64,000 nucleotides of DNA from Hetaerina americana (GCA_022747635.1 JAKTNV010000005.1:33639792-33703791); one strand, 5' to 3'; shown: positions 47,291-59,859, counted from the stretch's first letter. Notes: generated from the sequence alone by a model not told the origin. Made by a program: numbers and translations.

Positions 47291-47739
47291 TAACTTATCG
47301 TCTGTTTAATATACTGAATAGGTTCAGCTTTCCGACAAATAGGAAATAAAAAAAATACCTAACCCTGTTTAATTTTCACTATCAAATTTCATTTTCCTTT
47401 CATGGTCGTTGAGCTGACGCTGGCCGAATCATTCCTTTGTTGTGGCTTGCCTGGTGACGTGCCGATAGCAGATGTAAATGTAAAAATCGAATTTGGCAAA
47501 TAGGTCTTTGGGTCAACACTGCGATCTAATTGGACGAAATAGCGTTTGCGCCACCCAGTCAAATTTAAAGCACGAAATCGCGCTCTCATCGCGACATCAA
47601 TTGCCATTTAGTGATTCCCTAATTGTTGACACTCCATTTGTTTTCTTTTTTTTCCATGCCAACCCACGACCCAAGTGCTGACGTTTTCGTTTGGCGAATA
47701 AATCTGTTACATTTGCATCGTCGTGACGCTATGTTATCG

Positions 47740-48290
47740 TATTCCATTGATCGTCGCAGGAGTCGCAGAAGAAAAACATCGCCAATGGAAATTGATCCGT
47801 GGGATCGAGCCGTTTCAATTCGTCTCTCGGTCAGTCGGTCCAGCCCTTCTTACGCACTTCCTCCACGACCTCGCATCCCTCTCACCACCCTCCCCTCGAT
47901 TGCCTCCCCTCCGCAGCCACCTGGACCCCCCCCCCCCAAAAACCCACTCTCCTCTTTTTTAACCGAATCCCTTCCTCCTTCTAACCCAAAATGTTCCCCT
48001 TCCTCGGCAAAACTTTCCGAGCTCGGGAATCGATTCCGGTCGTTATTTGCGCACTAAGTTGGTCTAAGGTTTCCAGTAGAGTTGTCTGCGATTCCGCACT
48101 GCCATCCATTCATTATTTACGCGATAAAATGGGTTCGGCTCAGCCTTCCGTTTTGCTGCCTACGTTGGTCGTTGCCTCGCGCAAGAACATTTTGTGGTAG
48201 CATCATTGCGGTTGGGGTGCTGGACTCACAAGCTTGGAGCGGTCCCGGATCGAAAGGAGGGGCGTGGTGGTGGTTCCTTTAATGTGGGCG
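47740..48290. other. CpG-containing polypyrimidine island
   Basis: This block is rich in CpG and C/T (notably 47830-47960, with a run of about ten C). The 144-codon plus frame 47623-48057 ends in Pro/Ser low complexity and is not accepted. At about 48198-48262 a tRNA-like head (TAGCATCATTGCGGTTGGGG followed by GGTCCCGGATCGA) suggests another SINE relic. Confidence 0.35.
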
Positions 48291-48654
48291 GATCGATTTT
48301 TGGATGTGTACCTACGTACGTGTAGGTTTCGTTGAAATTTGTTCGGAAAATATTATCGCAATGCGGTGGTCATTTTGAATGAGAACCCAGGAAAAAAAAA
48401 TCCTTGAATTTACATCCTCCTGGAAAAGTTTAGGAAATATTTTTGAGAATGGTTGTATTATCCTTGGCATTCTCCATATTTGTGTTACGGCACAGACATC
48501 AGGATCGGTCACTTCTTTGGAGATTTTTCCCGGGTAATTTACGTATCGATTTACCGTTCGTATCATGCAGCCATTGGGAGGCGGACTCCGATGTTGTAAG
48601 CTGAAGAAGACACATCACGTTTACCCATATTACTATTTAATTATTATGGTATCA

Positions 48655-48730
48655 GAAGGGGCGACGTAGACCAGAGGTAGCGTGTTTGCCTGTGGAGCCT
48701 GAAGTCGCTGGTTCGGTTCCTTCGGCGAAA
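48655..48730 (+). mobile_element. tRNA-like relic, probable SINE head
   Basis: GGGGCGACGTAGACCAGAGG holds an A-box-like TAGACCAGAGG, and 40 bases later CGCTGGTTCGGTTCC holds a B box with one mismatch to GGTTCGANTCC. The expected acceptor stem does not pair, so it is not a functional tRNA gene. An A-rich stretch follows. Confidence 0.4.
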
Positions 48731-50708
48731 AAATTAGCTTCAGCTTAGAAAATTTTTTAAATTGTTTTTCGAAACGAGGCAATCACAAATTAACAGATAA
48801 AACTACAATAATGGTATTTCGGAATAAGACGTGAAAAATAGAATCTAACTAAAAAGCCACCCTTTTTCCATTTCCAGCCTGCCAGTTTCACCAATTGGCA
48901 CTGTTGGGTGGGTCGGCCCGGTATCAGCTGCCACAGCTGCGGGCGAAAGTGAAGTTAACAATATTGGCCCAGTAATGCGATGTGGAAGGCAACTGAAAAC
49001 CACCACATTATTCTCCATAGAATATGCAACATTGCATTCAAATATAGTAGAATGGAGGGCTACAGTAAATCAATCATAGGATTGAAATACTTGTGCTAAT
49101 GATTATGGTATTATTACTATCAGGTCGCTTGCCTTGCTGGCATTATACGACTTTTTCCGGTTACTCGTATCAACCAACAGCGACGAATCCGTTCTCCGAC
49201 TTTTCTTCATAATGATTCCAAACCTGAAACGTTTGACCCATAGGAGTGGGGAGGCTCTTTCTCCTTTCATGGCCATACTTCTGTGGCTCTTAATCCCCGA
49301 TGCACTCATATATATTGTCCTGTTTGTCTCGGGTGCATCCGAGTATTTTTCATGATACAATACTCTACTGTACTTTTTGAGGGTATTCAATTGTGGACGA
49401 AAATTAGCTGGCTCATCTAACCGGTCTAAAATAACCGGCTCGTCTTGTTAGAGTCTACACTCCTTAAATTCAATGCTCATTTGTCCTTTCTGTTAGCTAA
49501 TAACCTCATTTTACTAGCAATTATTTCTGCAGACACCGTACTTTCAAGTCAATCTTAATCTGGGTTTGGCATTCCGCAAACAGGATTCCGATGGGTACTC
49601 GTGCCTGGAGGATCACTATTTTCGCTTTGCAGCTTCTTGTACCACCGTGGTATTACTAGTTATTAACGTGACCAGTGCGCTCCTTTGCCTTAATCTATTT
49701 CTACTCCGTTTAAAAGAAAGATTTTAGGCTTAATTTTTGCAGATATTTTTTACGATTTCGATTTTTGATTATCCTGAATCTGGAGTCAGGAGAAAATTTC
49801 ATAATATTTATGGTATCTGGCTTCACTTTGTGGAAGTTTTACGTACTCAATAATGAGAGAAAAAACGTACGTACTTCAACCGTGTTAACGGCACCACCCG
49901 TATGTTCGCAATGCTACCTGGTGATGCCATATTTCGGTGGAAGTGATGCATCAAATAAATAAATTCTATGAAAATACCTTTGCTACTTCTAATATTAGGG
50001 GGTAACTTTTAATTCAGGGTGGGAAATTTGTAAATGATGGCCCATTGATTGATTCTATGTCGTAAGGATTAGCTTAATTCTTCCCGCGTTAGAAAACCAC
50101 GCAAATTTTTCCGAGAATCTTCCTCTTTCCAACCGCTTCAATTGATCGCGCAGTATTTTTCTTCTATTCTAAATCACGGTGTCCACGTACTGTTTTAATT
50201 GGTATTCATTGGAAATTCGATGTTGTCCGGAGTAATCATTTTACTTTACTATTATGGTCATCATTCGATGATAAAGCTTGCCTCCGAAGCAAATGCCGAA
50301 TATTTTCACCCTTCAGAGAATGGTTTTCCAGAGTAGGGTATTTGAACGAGGTTCAGAAATTATTGTTTCATTTTTAATCAGATATGATCCAAAACCAGGA
50401 TATTTTGCTCGGTCACATCTAGAAACTAAACACATTGTTTGATTCTGGCACTAGCTGGGATCAAAACTAACTCTTTATTCAAAAAGATTATCCTTTTCGA
50501 ATCCCTTTTTTATTGTCAAGTGAAGACGCATAGCTAATGACTTTCAGCTGGAGTTGACGTCGAAGTGGTTAACATTAATCTCGACGCATATGTAAACGCA
50601 GGCCTGCAAAAGCTAAGTTCCCATTCATCGTACTATCATATCTGTCGCCAACATCTTTGGTTTTGTATCAAAAAGCACAAAATGTAAGATTGGTTTTGGG
50701 TTAAAAAT
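48730..50708. other. AT-rich non-coding DNA
   Basis: No gene is recognised. Overlapping frames at 49103-49390 (minus, 95 codons) and 49134-49355 (plus, 73 codons, hydrophobic) show no known domain. Confidence 0.4.
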
Positions 50709-51009
50709 AATGTTGATGAAGGGGGGGATCGAGATGGGCGCGGGTTCAAATCCCGGTGGTGTTGAATATTTTTCAGAGGTATCTCGATCCCTACTTGAGG
50801 TGCTTTGTGGAGGGCACTTTGAGTGAGTACGCCGTCCGTCGGATGGGACGTTAAGCCGCGGACCCCTTGGCGCCTTTCGTAAAGAGTAGGCTAATGCCGA
50901 CGCCGGGTTTCTCTCCACCCTTCATCCTTTCCTGTCCTTCCCCTATGGCGCAAATGACCTTAGCTGTCGGTCGCCTCCCCTCAAAACTACTACTACTAAT
51001 GTTGATGAA
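50709..51009 (+). repeat. Target-site duplication around SINE copy B
   Basis: AATGTTGATGAA occurs exactly at 50709-50720 and again at 50998-51009, immediately outside the SINE. Perfect 12-bp identity indicates a recent insertion by LINE machinery. Confidence 0.95.
50721..50997 (+). mobile_element. tRNA-derived SINE, copy B (5'-truncated)
   Basis: This 277-bp copy belongs to the same family as 16622-16932. It keeps the B box GGTTCAAATCC (50743-50753), the core CCGTCCGTCGGATGGGACGT and the (CTA)n tail. It has lost the A-box region, which is replaced by GGGGGGGATCGAGATGG at the 5' end. About five differences from copy A are visible over roughly 258 shared bases. The exact 12-bp target duplication and the low divergence make it one of the youngest insertions here. 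Confidence 0.95.
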
Positions 51010-51047
51010 CAATCATTAGTGTTGAAAAAATGAAATGGCTCCTGTAG

Positions 51048-51275
51048 CCGTAAATAGTTTACCTCTCAAAACAAGGTTAGTACGTAGGCTAACGCCACAA
51101 GTCACTTCAACTTGCCTTGTTGTGACGATTCACCTTCAGTTCGCTGAAGAGGGCTACGTTGTGGCCAAAATACGCGTATTACCTTTCTCATCCCTCCCTT
51201 ACCCCATCCTTTGAGTTTTGGCGTTAGGCAGCCAACCTCATTTGTGCTTTGTTTTGAAAGATAAACTTTTTACGG
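51048..51275. mobile_element. MITE-like element with long inverted repeats
   Basis: The left end (51048 onwards: CCGTAAATAGTTTACCTCTC, AAAACAA, then GGCTAACGCC near 51088) is matched in inverted orientation by the right end (GGCGTTAGGCAGCC near 51221, then TTTGTTTTGAAAGATAAAC to TTTTTACGG at 51275). The arms are about 45-50 bases and imperfect. The 130-bp centre carries a series of small hairpins, including CTGAAGA followed by GGCTAC-GTT-GTGGCC. No transposase is encoded and no clear target duplication was found, so the superfamily is open. Confidence 0.65.
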
Positions 51276-53439
51276 ATATTGAAGTCATTTCATTTGTTCA
51301 ATACTGCCAGCCGTAAGAGCTCAATTTAATCTATAATAATTAGTGACCTACATCGAATTTTTGTCAGTATTTTAATTTTAGAGGGAAAATAGACAAAGAA
51401 TGAGAATCCATTAAGAGTAAAAAACGAATGTTTTATTCTTAATTCAAGCAACAAAAAGCCATAATGAGTCAGTTAATGCCATTCTAACTCCGCGCAACCT
51501 ATTACAAATGGATTGGAACGGCCGTTCAATTTTTTTTCTTTTCCTTAGGAAGGGATCCTTTGGTTTTGTGTTGATATTTTTAAGCTCTCTGGGAAATGGA
51601 TTTTAGGAAGAAACTATGAGGGGAAGGAGAGAGGGAGAAATTCGGAAAACGAATGACCTGCCTTTGTCACTATCCAAACAAGTTTCAAAACCAATTTTTG
51701 TGCCCGGAGGCGAAACGTTTATCGAGTATGCCGGATATCTGCTTTAACATCATATTTGAGCAAGGAAACCTCCCTGTAAGACTATAACGTTACGGATAAC
51801 AACAGGGATGTTAACTATTCAGTTCGAAAAATATCGTGTCTCCTTTGAAAAGAAATTTTTCCATACTGCAGAGATATATTCAAATCCCTGAAACGTAGTT
51901 AACAGTATTTAACAAATACTTGAGGCCATCATGAACGTAAAAAATGTGCCCAGTATGAAATTTACGAGTCTTGAACATTGATGTTCAAGCAAAACACGAA
52001 CTTGATGCAGCAGTAAACGCCCTCGCTGTCAGACCTAGAGTTCGTGGCCTCGAATCTCTTCATGGAATATTTATATCTTCACGCATTTATTTCTAAGTAG
52101 AACTTACTGCACTAAGAAGTCACTCCATTGGAGTACTAATTACATAACAGATAAGACCACTAAAACTAATTCTAACGCCCAATAGGTGAACAATTATAAG
52201 TAAAGGAAATACACAAAGTTAATATATTTTATTATTTATTTATCGACTTAATTGGGCGAGATTATACACATCTGAACAGTGTTTGAGCGTCATTGAACCA
52301 TCAATAATGACATAAGCAGTGATTACTAAATCTGTTGGTGTAGCAAGCATATTGAAATGAGCCAGTACGAAGGATTTTGGTAAGGAGATTTTTTAGGTCA
52401 TGCCTGGTTTATTTCCTCTTCTTCCATTCTAGAAAATTAATGAACTGATTATACAAACTCTTATTTATGCATAATTAGGATTCGCGCGTTATCTTCAACA
52501 AGGCATCGCATACGGACGTATTTATCCATCCGTGAGATTATCATCAAGTTCGTGGTGTTGGGTAGAATTCAATCAAGTGGACAACCGATATAATCATTGG
52601 GAATAAGTCTATATATTATGAATGATGAACCATAATCCTACATGGTAGGTGTAGTCATGAGGAAATTTAGAAATAATGTAGAGAATAAATGACTCTGTAC
52701 TGATAACATATCTTTCAAATAACATGTAAAACTATATACCCACAAATAAAATATATATTTATGTATTTTATAAAAATTATGGGGTAAAGTATAAAATTAT
52801 TCCTCCTTATCTCTTCGGATAGTTAATATTTTTTCCTGCCTGCTTTTGCAAAAAATGAATATTTCACCCCTGAAACAATGCAGCACATCAAAAATTAATT
52901 CTAACCAATTGACAGAATGGTATGGTTTCAAAGTTTGAAGGTGCAGAGTAATTTCACGCCATTTTGAACCGAATGCGCTGCTCATTTAACTTGTTCGATT
53001 GCATGGGATATTATTATTTATAAAATGATGAGGTTCATAAAGCTTGACGCTTATTATTTTTTCAAATTAATTCCACTCAGAATTAATTCCAACTCTGGCG
53101 ATTAGGGAATCATTTAGGGGAAACAGTCAAATAATGTGCAAAATGCAAAAATTGACATTCTTTTTTGTTAATTCTGTGCTAAAATTTTATTCGTTTCCAA
53201 AATATATGCGAATAATAATTACTACCTTCTGCCAGGGTAGCTGGTTTGGCTTGAAGCGAGTGTTTAGCATTCATTGCTGTAATGGTTTGATGGCGACTGT
53301 ATTCTCCTCTATATTCATAGTACCAGCGTGAACACTAATGTGAAAGTTATCTGAAAAGGAGTCCATATGTAATTCAAATCTTAATTAAAAAAAGTGACGC
53401 AGTGTGATGCGTAGGGTATCATATATACCTGCTTACTAA
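51276..53439. other. AT-rich non-coding DNA
   Basis: No gene is recognised. A tRNA-like patch with GCCTCGAATCTC lies near 52050. Frames are short and unremarkable. Confidence 0.45.
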
Positions 53440-54870
53440 TATTATAGTATTCTAACGTTTAAGGTAGATTTTGTATGAATACAGGCTAAATGCGCCTAAA
53501 TATTTTAACCTTGCATAACAAAATACAACCTGACACTTCATACTATCATTCCATCCAACATATTTATCCTATTCCTACCACTTGTTTGCCCAAAGAACTC
53601 ACTTCTACCAAAGTCTTCAACATCCCAATGCCAATCAAAATATTCTGCATCCACCTACTCCAAAGATACTCCTCTCCCGCCTCCTCTTGATATCTCCCAA
53701 AAATTCCTTGCCTTCCCTGACCATGCCTAAAACTTTCTTCTTTGTTTTATTTTCTGCCCATGTCACATTTTTCGTTCATCTCCACACCCACATTTCAAAA
53801 ACATTCAATCTATGCTTATCATTTTTCTCCATCAACTATATTTCCCCTCTCCTATAGGTCATTTCTTGCTCCTAATCCATAGTCTCCAGCCTCATTATCA
53901 TCTCTTTCTTCCCTTGCCGTTGCGTTTCAATCATTCATCACTATCAAATATTTCCTACCAGGAATATTCGAAATTTTTCCTATAGTTAATCGTATACTCT
54001 ATCGACTTTTACTTTACTATGATTGCTTGGCTCATTTTCTGTACAATGTTCTTCATAAAATTCTTGGGATTAATAATTGAGGTGGAATCCCGTTATAGTT
54101 CGTTGATTAAGCTTTTATAGTTAATTGCTGTGTGCTAACTACACCTCTCCTACCTCTTTATTTAATACTATGGCAACCCCTCGCTGACTCTCTTCCCTCC
54201 GCTGTATATTACTCCAATAATCCCCGCTATCCTTCCATCTCACCTTGCACAATTCTTAAATATCTATATTTCCTCTCCCCATCTCTCTGTTTATATTTTC
54301 TAAATTCCTGTCCTCAATATCGTTCAAAAATTCCAAGTTCCTATTATAACTTATTTGGTCTTCCTCTATGTCTTATGTGCGGCTGCTGTCGGTTTTTCTT
54401 TTGCTTTGCAAGGGTTTAGGGAGATGATGAGCTCGGAAACCTTGTCTCCCCCACTGCCGGGCACGACACACAGCCGATTGGGCTGAGTCCCATAGTTGCC
54501 AGGACTCATTTACTCTATATTGTTCGTCATAAAAATCTTGGAATTAATAATTGAGTTGGTTTGCCCTTACCTTCCTCAATAGTGTTTTTAACGAGAACCA
54601 TCACTCAAATGACCACCCATCTGGAGTCAGACGCCTTTACAGCCTCCTAACTGAGGAACAGACGCTGAGCGGCTTACCTTCTTTCATCAGGTTTCTACCC
54701 CTTCGACCAAACCTTCCAATTATGGGGGACCTCCCTGGAAACAAATATCATTACTCCCGCCAGCAGAGTTCTAGAGGTCCTTAGAACGGGGAAGCCATTC
54801 CACCATGTCAAGATTGTAGTCCATGATGTGGGCACCACCCTTTGCCACTCTTACAGTATATCACCTGATA
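53440..54870 (-). mobile_element. RTE-like LINE, decayed, keeping leader, endonuclease and RT end
   Basis: On the minus strand the order is a leader (about 54870-54400), an endonuclease fragment, and then, after an internal deletion, the C-terminal RT region (about 53930-53460). The leader reads MSPGNYGTQPNRLCVVPGSG and SELIISL. The endonuclease piece opens VIIGTWNF followed by TILRTG (about 54315-54350), the TWN motif of AP-type LINE endonucleases, and then GVIYSGGK and HTAIN. The RT portion aligns base by base with the better copy at 34499-35155. Many stops and frameshifts are present. A 40-base segment is repeated directly at 54047-54088 and 54521-54561. Confidence 0.7.
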
Positions 54871-56200
54871 TCCCTGTACTTGCGTTTAGGGTGACCAACT
54901 CTATTTTAGTATAAATAGTTAGGGCTAGGCAACTTGTGATTAGGAAAATTCAGGATTTATATCAGGAATAATATATAAACACGCCCTTTTTCTGCTTATT
55001 CTCATGTAGAATCGTCTCATTCAAAATATAATGCCAAATACTTCTATATGGATTTTATTTAGGATTTATATTACTTCCAGTAATATAAGCAATCTAATGA
55101 TGGTGTATTAACGTTTGCTATTTAATCACTGGAATGCAAATACACCACAATAAATCCATTCCGTCAGGACATCAATGGGTTCAATATGACTTAAGGGATT
55201 CCTTTCCCCTTGTGTTGGTGGTCAGGATATAATTTTTGGATAACAACACTTTTATGATAAATAAATCTTAAATGAAAAATCGAAAATCCCATATCTCCGG
55301 AAAACAAAGGCTTTTGGCGACGAGATTATTTTTTGGGCAACAAGAACTTAATTTAGTCTTAACTGCCTTTTTCTTGGTTGTTACTTGGTGAGAAATCCAC
55401 TTCTCCCTCAGATGAGGACCGTTAATTATTCAAATCCAATAACAACAATTAAAAATTTGACTTGGTAGTCATACCATTTTTCTAAGCACTTTTCCTTTTC
55501 ATATAATAATTGTGTATGCTATTTCTTTTTGATAACTTTGTAACTTAGGAGCATGGAAAAATGGAAGAAAAAAGTAGAAAATGGTACCTATTTGTTTAAA
55601 ATTCATGCCAAAGGTCTTGAGTAGCTTAAAGCAGCGTCTCGGTAGTGAGTAGTCACCCAAAGATGTGTCAGACCAAGTAAATAAGCACAAAATACACTGT
55701 GAGTTATCATATGAGCAAATACAATCACTATTCTTTATGTGAAATTAGGCTAATTGAAAAGTAAGAGTCCGTTCCCTGACGCAGGCCAGATTCATTGGGT
55801 GGGTAGCGGAACGATTGTTTTGGTAATTCAGCCGTCAAACAAATTTAGTCAATTTTTAACATTCCTAAGGGTTTGTCGACTTAAAATATTCCTGAGGGTG
55901 TGATAATGAAGATGATTATCATTTATCAAGAACGAAAATTAGTCGAACGAAAACATTTCATGGGGGTTATTCATTAACAAAATTGAAATATTTGTGTGCC
56001 TTTCCCGCTTTCCGCACGATAGCAGCATACTACATATATTACTGGATTCTGAGCAGTCCATGTGAGACGTCACGTGACAATCCATCCTGAATAATTTGCG
56101 AAAATGGTTTCCAGTGAGATTTTATATTCCCTTTCCGGTGTAACACAGAGAATATGGGGATTAGGCACGTAAAATTCTCTCAAAAATAAAATTGTGTTGA
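54870..56200. other. AT-rich non-coding DNA
   Basis: Nothing recognisable is seen. Confidence 0.45.
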
Positions 56201-56900
56201 GTCAGAGGAAGGAACGGTGTTTGATTTTGCGCAGGCTTTGGGGTAGGGTTGGATGAAGGGAAGAAGAGAGGGAGGAAGGTGTTAAACCGTTATTCACTGG
56301 GAACGTTAATCTCTGTCACACGCCAAATGTTAACCGACGTGGACTGAAAATTCCCCCGCACACCCCCCTCATTACCGTCCCGCGAAACAAATTGAAGACC
56401 CTTCGAGACCTCTCCTCCCTTACACCAAGGACCTCACGTGGTTTCAAAACGGCGAGTATAATCCTCGAGAAAGTCTGCGGTCGGCCTTTTGCTGGAATGA
56501 CCGAATGAAATATTAGATTCCCCCTCCGGTCATTCTTCGTCGCGTCGTGTCTCGCTGGGAGATGAGCGCGACCGCCGTGCTTTTTGCGGGGAAGATTCAA
56601 GTTTGAATGTCCAAAAGCCTTTCACGCGTCGCCTCTTCCCACTTCCTCCCCTTCCCGTCTCCCACGCATTTTCGGAGGGCACCACAACCCCGTGTCGAAA
56701 GGACAAGGACGGACGGCCCCCACGTCTACGAGAAGGATCCTCCTCATCAATCCCCTCCTCCGAAAGAACGGCCGACGCTGCTGTGCTCGGCACCATAGTC
56801 GACCCAGGAATTATTGTTCTTATGAAAATGATCAGAGACATGTCTATGTCACGGATTCAGCATCGCAGAATCATTTCCTCATCCCGGGATTTTAAAATTA
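56200..56900. other. CpG-rich island
   Basis: This GC- and CpG-rich block, densest at 56540-56800, has open frames of about 95-103 codons on both strands in overlapping positions. The plus frame 56584-56895 and the minus frame 56316-56600 show no domain. It is a candidate regulatory island. Confidence 0.35.
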
Positions 56901-57289
56901 GTGTTTAAATGATACTTTTATATTTCAATGACTCAAAGAGAGATTTTTCGATTTTTAGATTATATCTTTCGAGATTTTTAGATATTGAAATCTTAGCATT
57001 TATGGAGGCACGACGTAAAAACATGAGATTTTTGAAGAAAAAGTTAAATTGATTTTTTATTTAACCAAATGTGCTTTTTTTCAGATTCGTACATTGTTTC
57101 GATGATTCTCATTTGTGAGCCAAAGCTTGTAATTCCCTAGACCTAAACTTGAGAACATTTTATAACATACGTATTTCCTTGCGATACTTGTTAAAGAAGG
57201 AGAGATGGGAAATAATTTTGCCGAATTTTCATTTCTTCCTTGCTTCGAATATATAGTATGTTATACGAGCCTATCAAAATTTCATTTAA

Positions 57290-57600
57290 AAAGGTCCTCT
57301 ACCTTCTTCAGATTTACCCCATCAACTTCCTCTCTTCGCCCTCTCCATTGAGTACCTCAATGTTTGTCTTCTTCTTTGTACCACTTATTTTCTCCATTCT
57401 CCATTTTGCCTCCGAATTCACATCTCAAAAGTCTCCAATCTGCTCTCATCCTCTTACCTGAAAGCCAGGTTTCAGATCCTAAAAGCCCAACACTCTATAC
57501 TGATGCCTTCATTTATCTTTTCTGCACATATTTACTTATTGTACCGGTCATAGATACCCGTCTTCATGTAAATGCATCTTTTGATGGTGAATAATAATTA
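57290..57600 (-). mobile_element. Decayed RTE-like LINE 3' fragment
   Basis: The plus-strand text (for example TTGTCTTCTTCTTTGTACC, TTCTCCATTCTCC, ACATCTCAAAAGTCTCCAAT) follows the sequence of the LINE at 34720-34930 in order, with many substitutions. It corresponds to the C-terminal RT region on the minus strand. It is heavily mutated. Confidence 0.6.
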
Positions 57601-57759
57601 ATGTTATAAGAAGAGTTATATGAATTGGCATGATGATTAATCAATTTGTATCACGAGATACTATATATTCGTGAGCGGTAAGTATACCGCTGACAGAAAC
57701 ATTGCATCCGATAGACCAACTCGCGCTAAGTTGACCGTATTTTGTAATTTAAAGCCAGT

Positions 57760-58085
57760 CAAAACCCCCAGCCCCAGCCATTAATCCCAGGTGTCCCCCG
57801 GTGGTTGGCCTTCCAGTGTCTGCTTTCCTTCGGTGCGCGCCCGATGCAACTCATGGGACGCCGGTGGTGTGTTTCTTGTCGCGGGCGGATGGATGGTGCA
57901 CAGACGTGGACGGGGAGGGAAGTCCCTTTCCAGTCGTCCGATGTTCTGCTGTGACGATCGAGGAGTGGCGGATTAGGGCCGCTCCTTGAGCGGACCACGC
58001 CATCTTCCCGTGGACACCCTCCGAGGTACAGAGCCCTTTCGTCGCGAAATCCCATTCCGCCCAGCTCCAAAGCGTGCCGTATGTC
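57760..58085. other. Compact GC-rich block of unknown nature
   Basis: About 325 bases are much more GC- and CpG-rich than their surroundings. Three frames are open: plus 57801-57989 with a Cys-containing segment (DGWCTDVDGEGSPF), minus 57851-58087 (LWSWAEWDFATKG) and minus 57759-58070. A possible acceptor, CATTAATCCCAG, precedes the plus frame at 57790. No family was recognised. It could be a host exon or a fragment of a GC-rich retroelement. Confidence 0.25.
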
Positions 58086-58089
58086 ACGT

Positions 58090-59586
58090 AGGATTCATCG
58101 CTTTGACGGCATCAACTTCCTCTTTAAGGCGTGTGAAAAGGAGTGTGAGGTCTGAAAAGGAATGATCTCGCCCTCAAGCGTGAGCAGTTAAATACTAAAC
58201 AACGTGAATGTGTGGCCAAAAGAAATGAAGAATCATTGAAATTTTTATCTTTAAAAATCACATATTTATTAGGCTGAGTGTTCGGCAAACCCTTCCTCTC
58301 CAGTAAAACCATACTTCGAGTTGATTACTGTGTTTTTTTCTGATTAATGCGCCCTTAGGTATTTTGTAGCTGTGACAGATAGGCATATACCAACAAGAAA
58401 ATAATATAGTGATTTCGTAAAAAGCTTCGTAATAAGAAATTAGAAAGCTCGCATCGATTTTAAACATATATCCCGTAGTGCAGCTGGCATAGAACTGCAT
58501 TAGATAAGATGTAATGCTCCCGCGTTATTGCTTTTTCAATTTTAACTCTGACAAAAATTTTCACGCTTGTACTTCTCGTCAATAGAAACAATTAAGGTGA
58601 CACCTATGATTTCTTGAATTTAGGAAGTCCCGTTGATTGTAAGTGAAAGGTATAAGAATGTTTCCATTGAAAAATTAGGTTGAAGGATATTTTTAACACT
58701 GGTTACACTTTCACAGAGGGATTGCTGTGGACCTGAAGGAAATCCTAACCCAATTACCACAGTGCAGAAAAGATGCAGTAGAAGAGTGGGATACTTTTTA
58801 GATGAAACATTTTGTCTTCAATGACTTCATCTGAAACTCTCAGGGGACTTTTGAAGGAATAAATGTTGGTTCATTCGTGAAACTACGCGTCCACCCGAAC
58901 TCAGCTGCTACCGCTGGCTTAAAAATAATCTACCAATGGCAAAAAAAGTTGTCACCCTTCGGACAATTCTAATTAATTTGTGAACTCAAAAATTTAATTA
59001 AATTAAAGCTATTTTTATGATAACATTTTCAAAAATAAATTAATAAAGGTATATTTATTTTACCACATTTTTTTCTTACCAGGCAAAATATGTATGTTTC
59101 GGATAATTAATTCTTATTACGTTTGCGAAGGGTTCATTTGGTTGAAACCGGCACCCACTGTGAAGAATGCATTAGTGATGGGGAAAAGGTGTAAATTTTA
59201 CTCTGATAAGGCGATTGCTACGCACAATACTATTCAAAGAAATGGAATTTAGAGTTAGTCATTATTAAATTACCATTCCTTTGCAATCATCTAATTGCGC
59301 TTTTGAACGCTAATCGCGCAAATACAGCGAAGACTCAAATTGCCTAAGGCTACATCACTTACCTAATCATTCAAAGCATATGAGAGTTCATTTAAGGAAT
59401 ATTTAAGTTATTTTAAAGGCAAAACTATCATCAATGACGTGTGCTCTATGAACAATAGTTAACATACATGACTTGGTGTCCCGGTGCCACGGTTAGATTT
59501 TCCACCGGGTTAGGGCTTCAGCTGCCTCTGGGAGCAACTTTATAAAACTTCGAAGGAGCTTAGAAAAACCGCGAATATTTAACTGA
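58090..59586. other. AT-rich non-coding DNA
   Basis: Nothing recognisable is seen apart from short AT-driven frames. Confidence 0.45.
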
Positions 59587-59639
59587 CATTGCAGTGAAAC
59601 CTTCGCGGGTTTTCTACCCTTGAAGGTTTCACTGCAATG
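59587..59639. repeat. Perfect 18-bp hairpin with nested inner stem
   Basis: The arms 59587-59604 and 59622-59639 are exact reverse complements (CATTGCAGTGAAACCTTC and its inverse). The 17-base loop contains a further GGGT/ACCC pairing around TTTCT. The fold is about 53 nt, shorter than typical insect pre-miRNAs. It may be a MITE or palindromic footprint, or a structured transcript. Confidence 0.8.
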
Positions 59640-59859
59640 ACTAAACATGCTTTCTGTCTTTTCTCTATAGATAACTTGAGAATAATTGACTGGGAACGTG
59701 AGCGAAAAGTTCACTTTTTGAATTATGCAGAATAACTTATAGTTTTGATCTATGTTAAAGGTGTTTAACGACTAAGCTCTACATATCAAGAGAAACTTCT
59801 CTGTATGCCCTGATTATTTCTTTCTTTCTTTTATCGTAACATCTACCAGACTTCTTGCT

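Noticed and set aside
47623..48057. 144-codon plus-strand open frame
   Set aside because: The second half is Pro/Ser low complexity from C/T-rich DNA and a poly-C run; overlapping frames are equally open.
48655..48730. Functional tRNA gene
   Set aside because: A and B boxes are present but the acceptor stem and anticodon arm do not fold as required; a tRNA-derived relic is more likely.
57801..57989. Thyroglobulin type-1-like domain
   Set aside because: Only the short DGWCTDVDGEG patch resembles the CWCVDxxG motif; the first CW pair and the spacing are missing.
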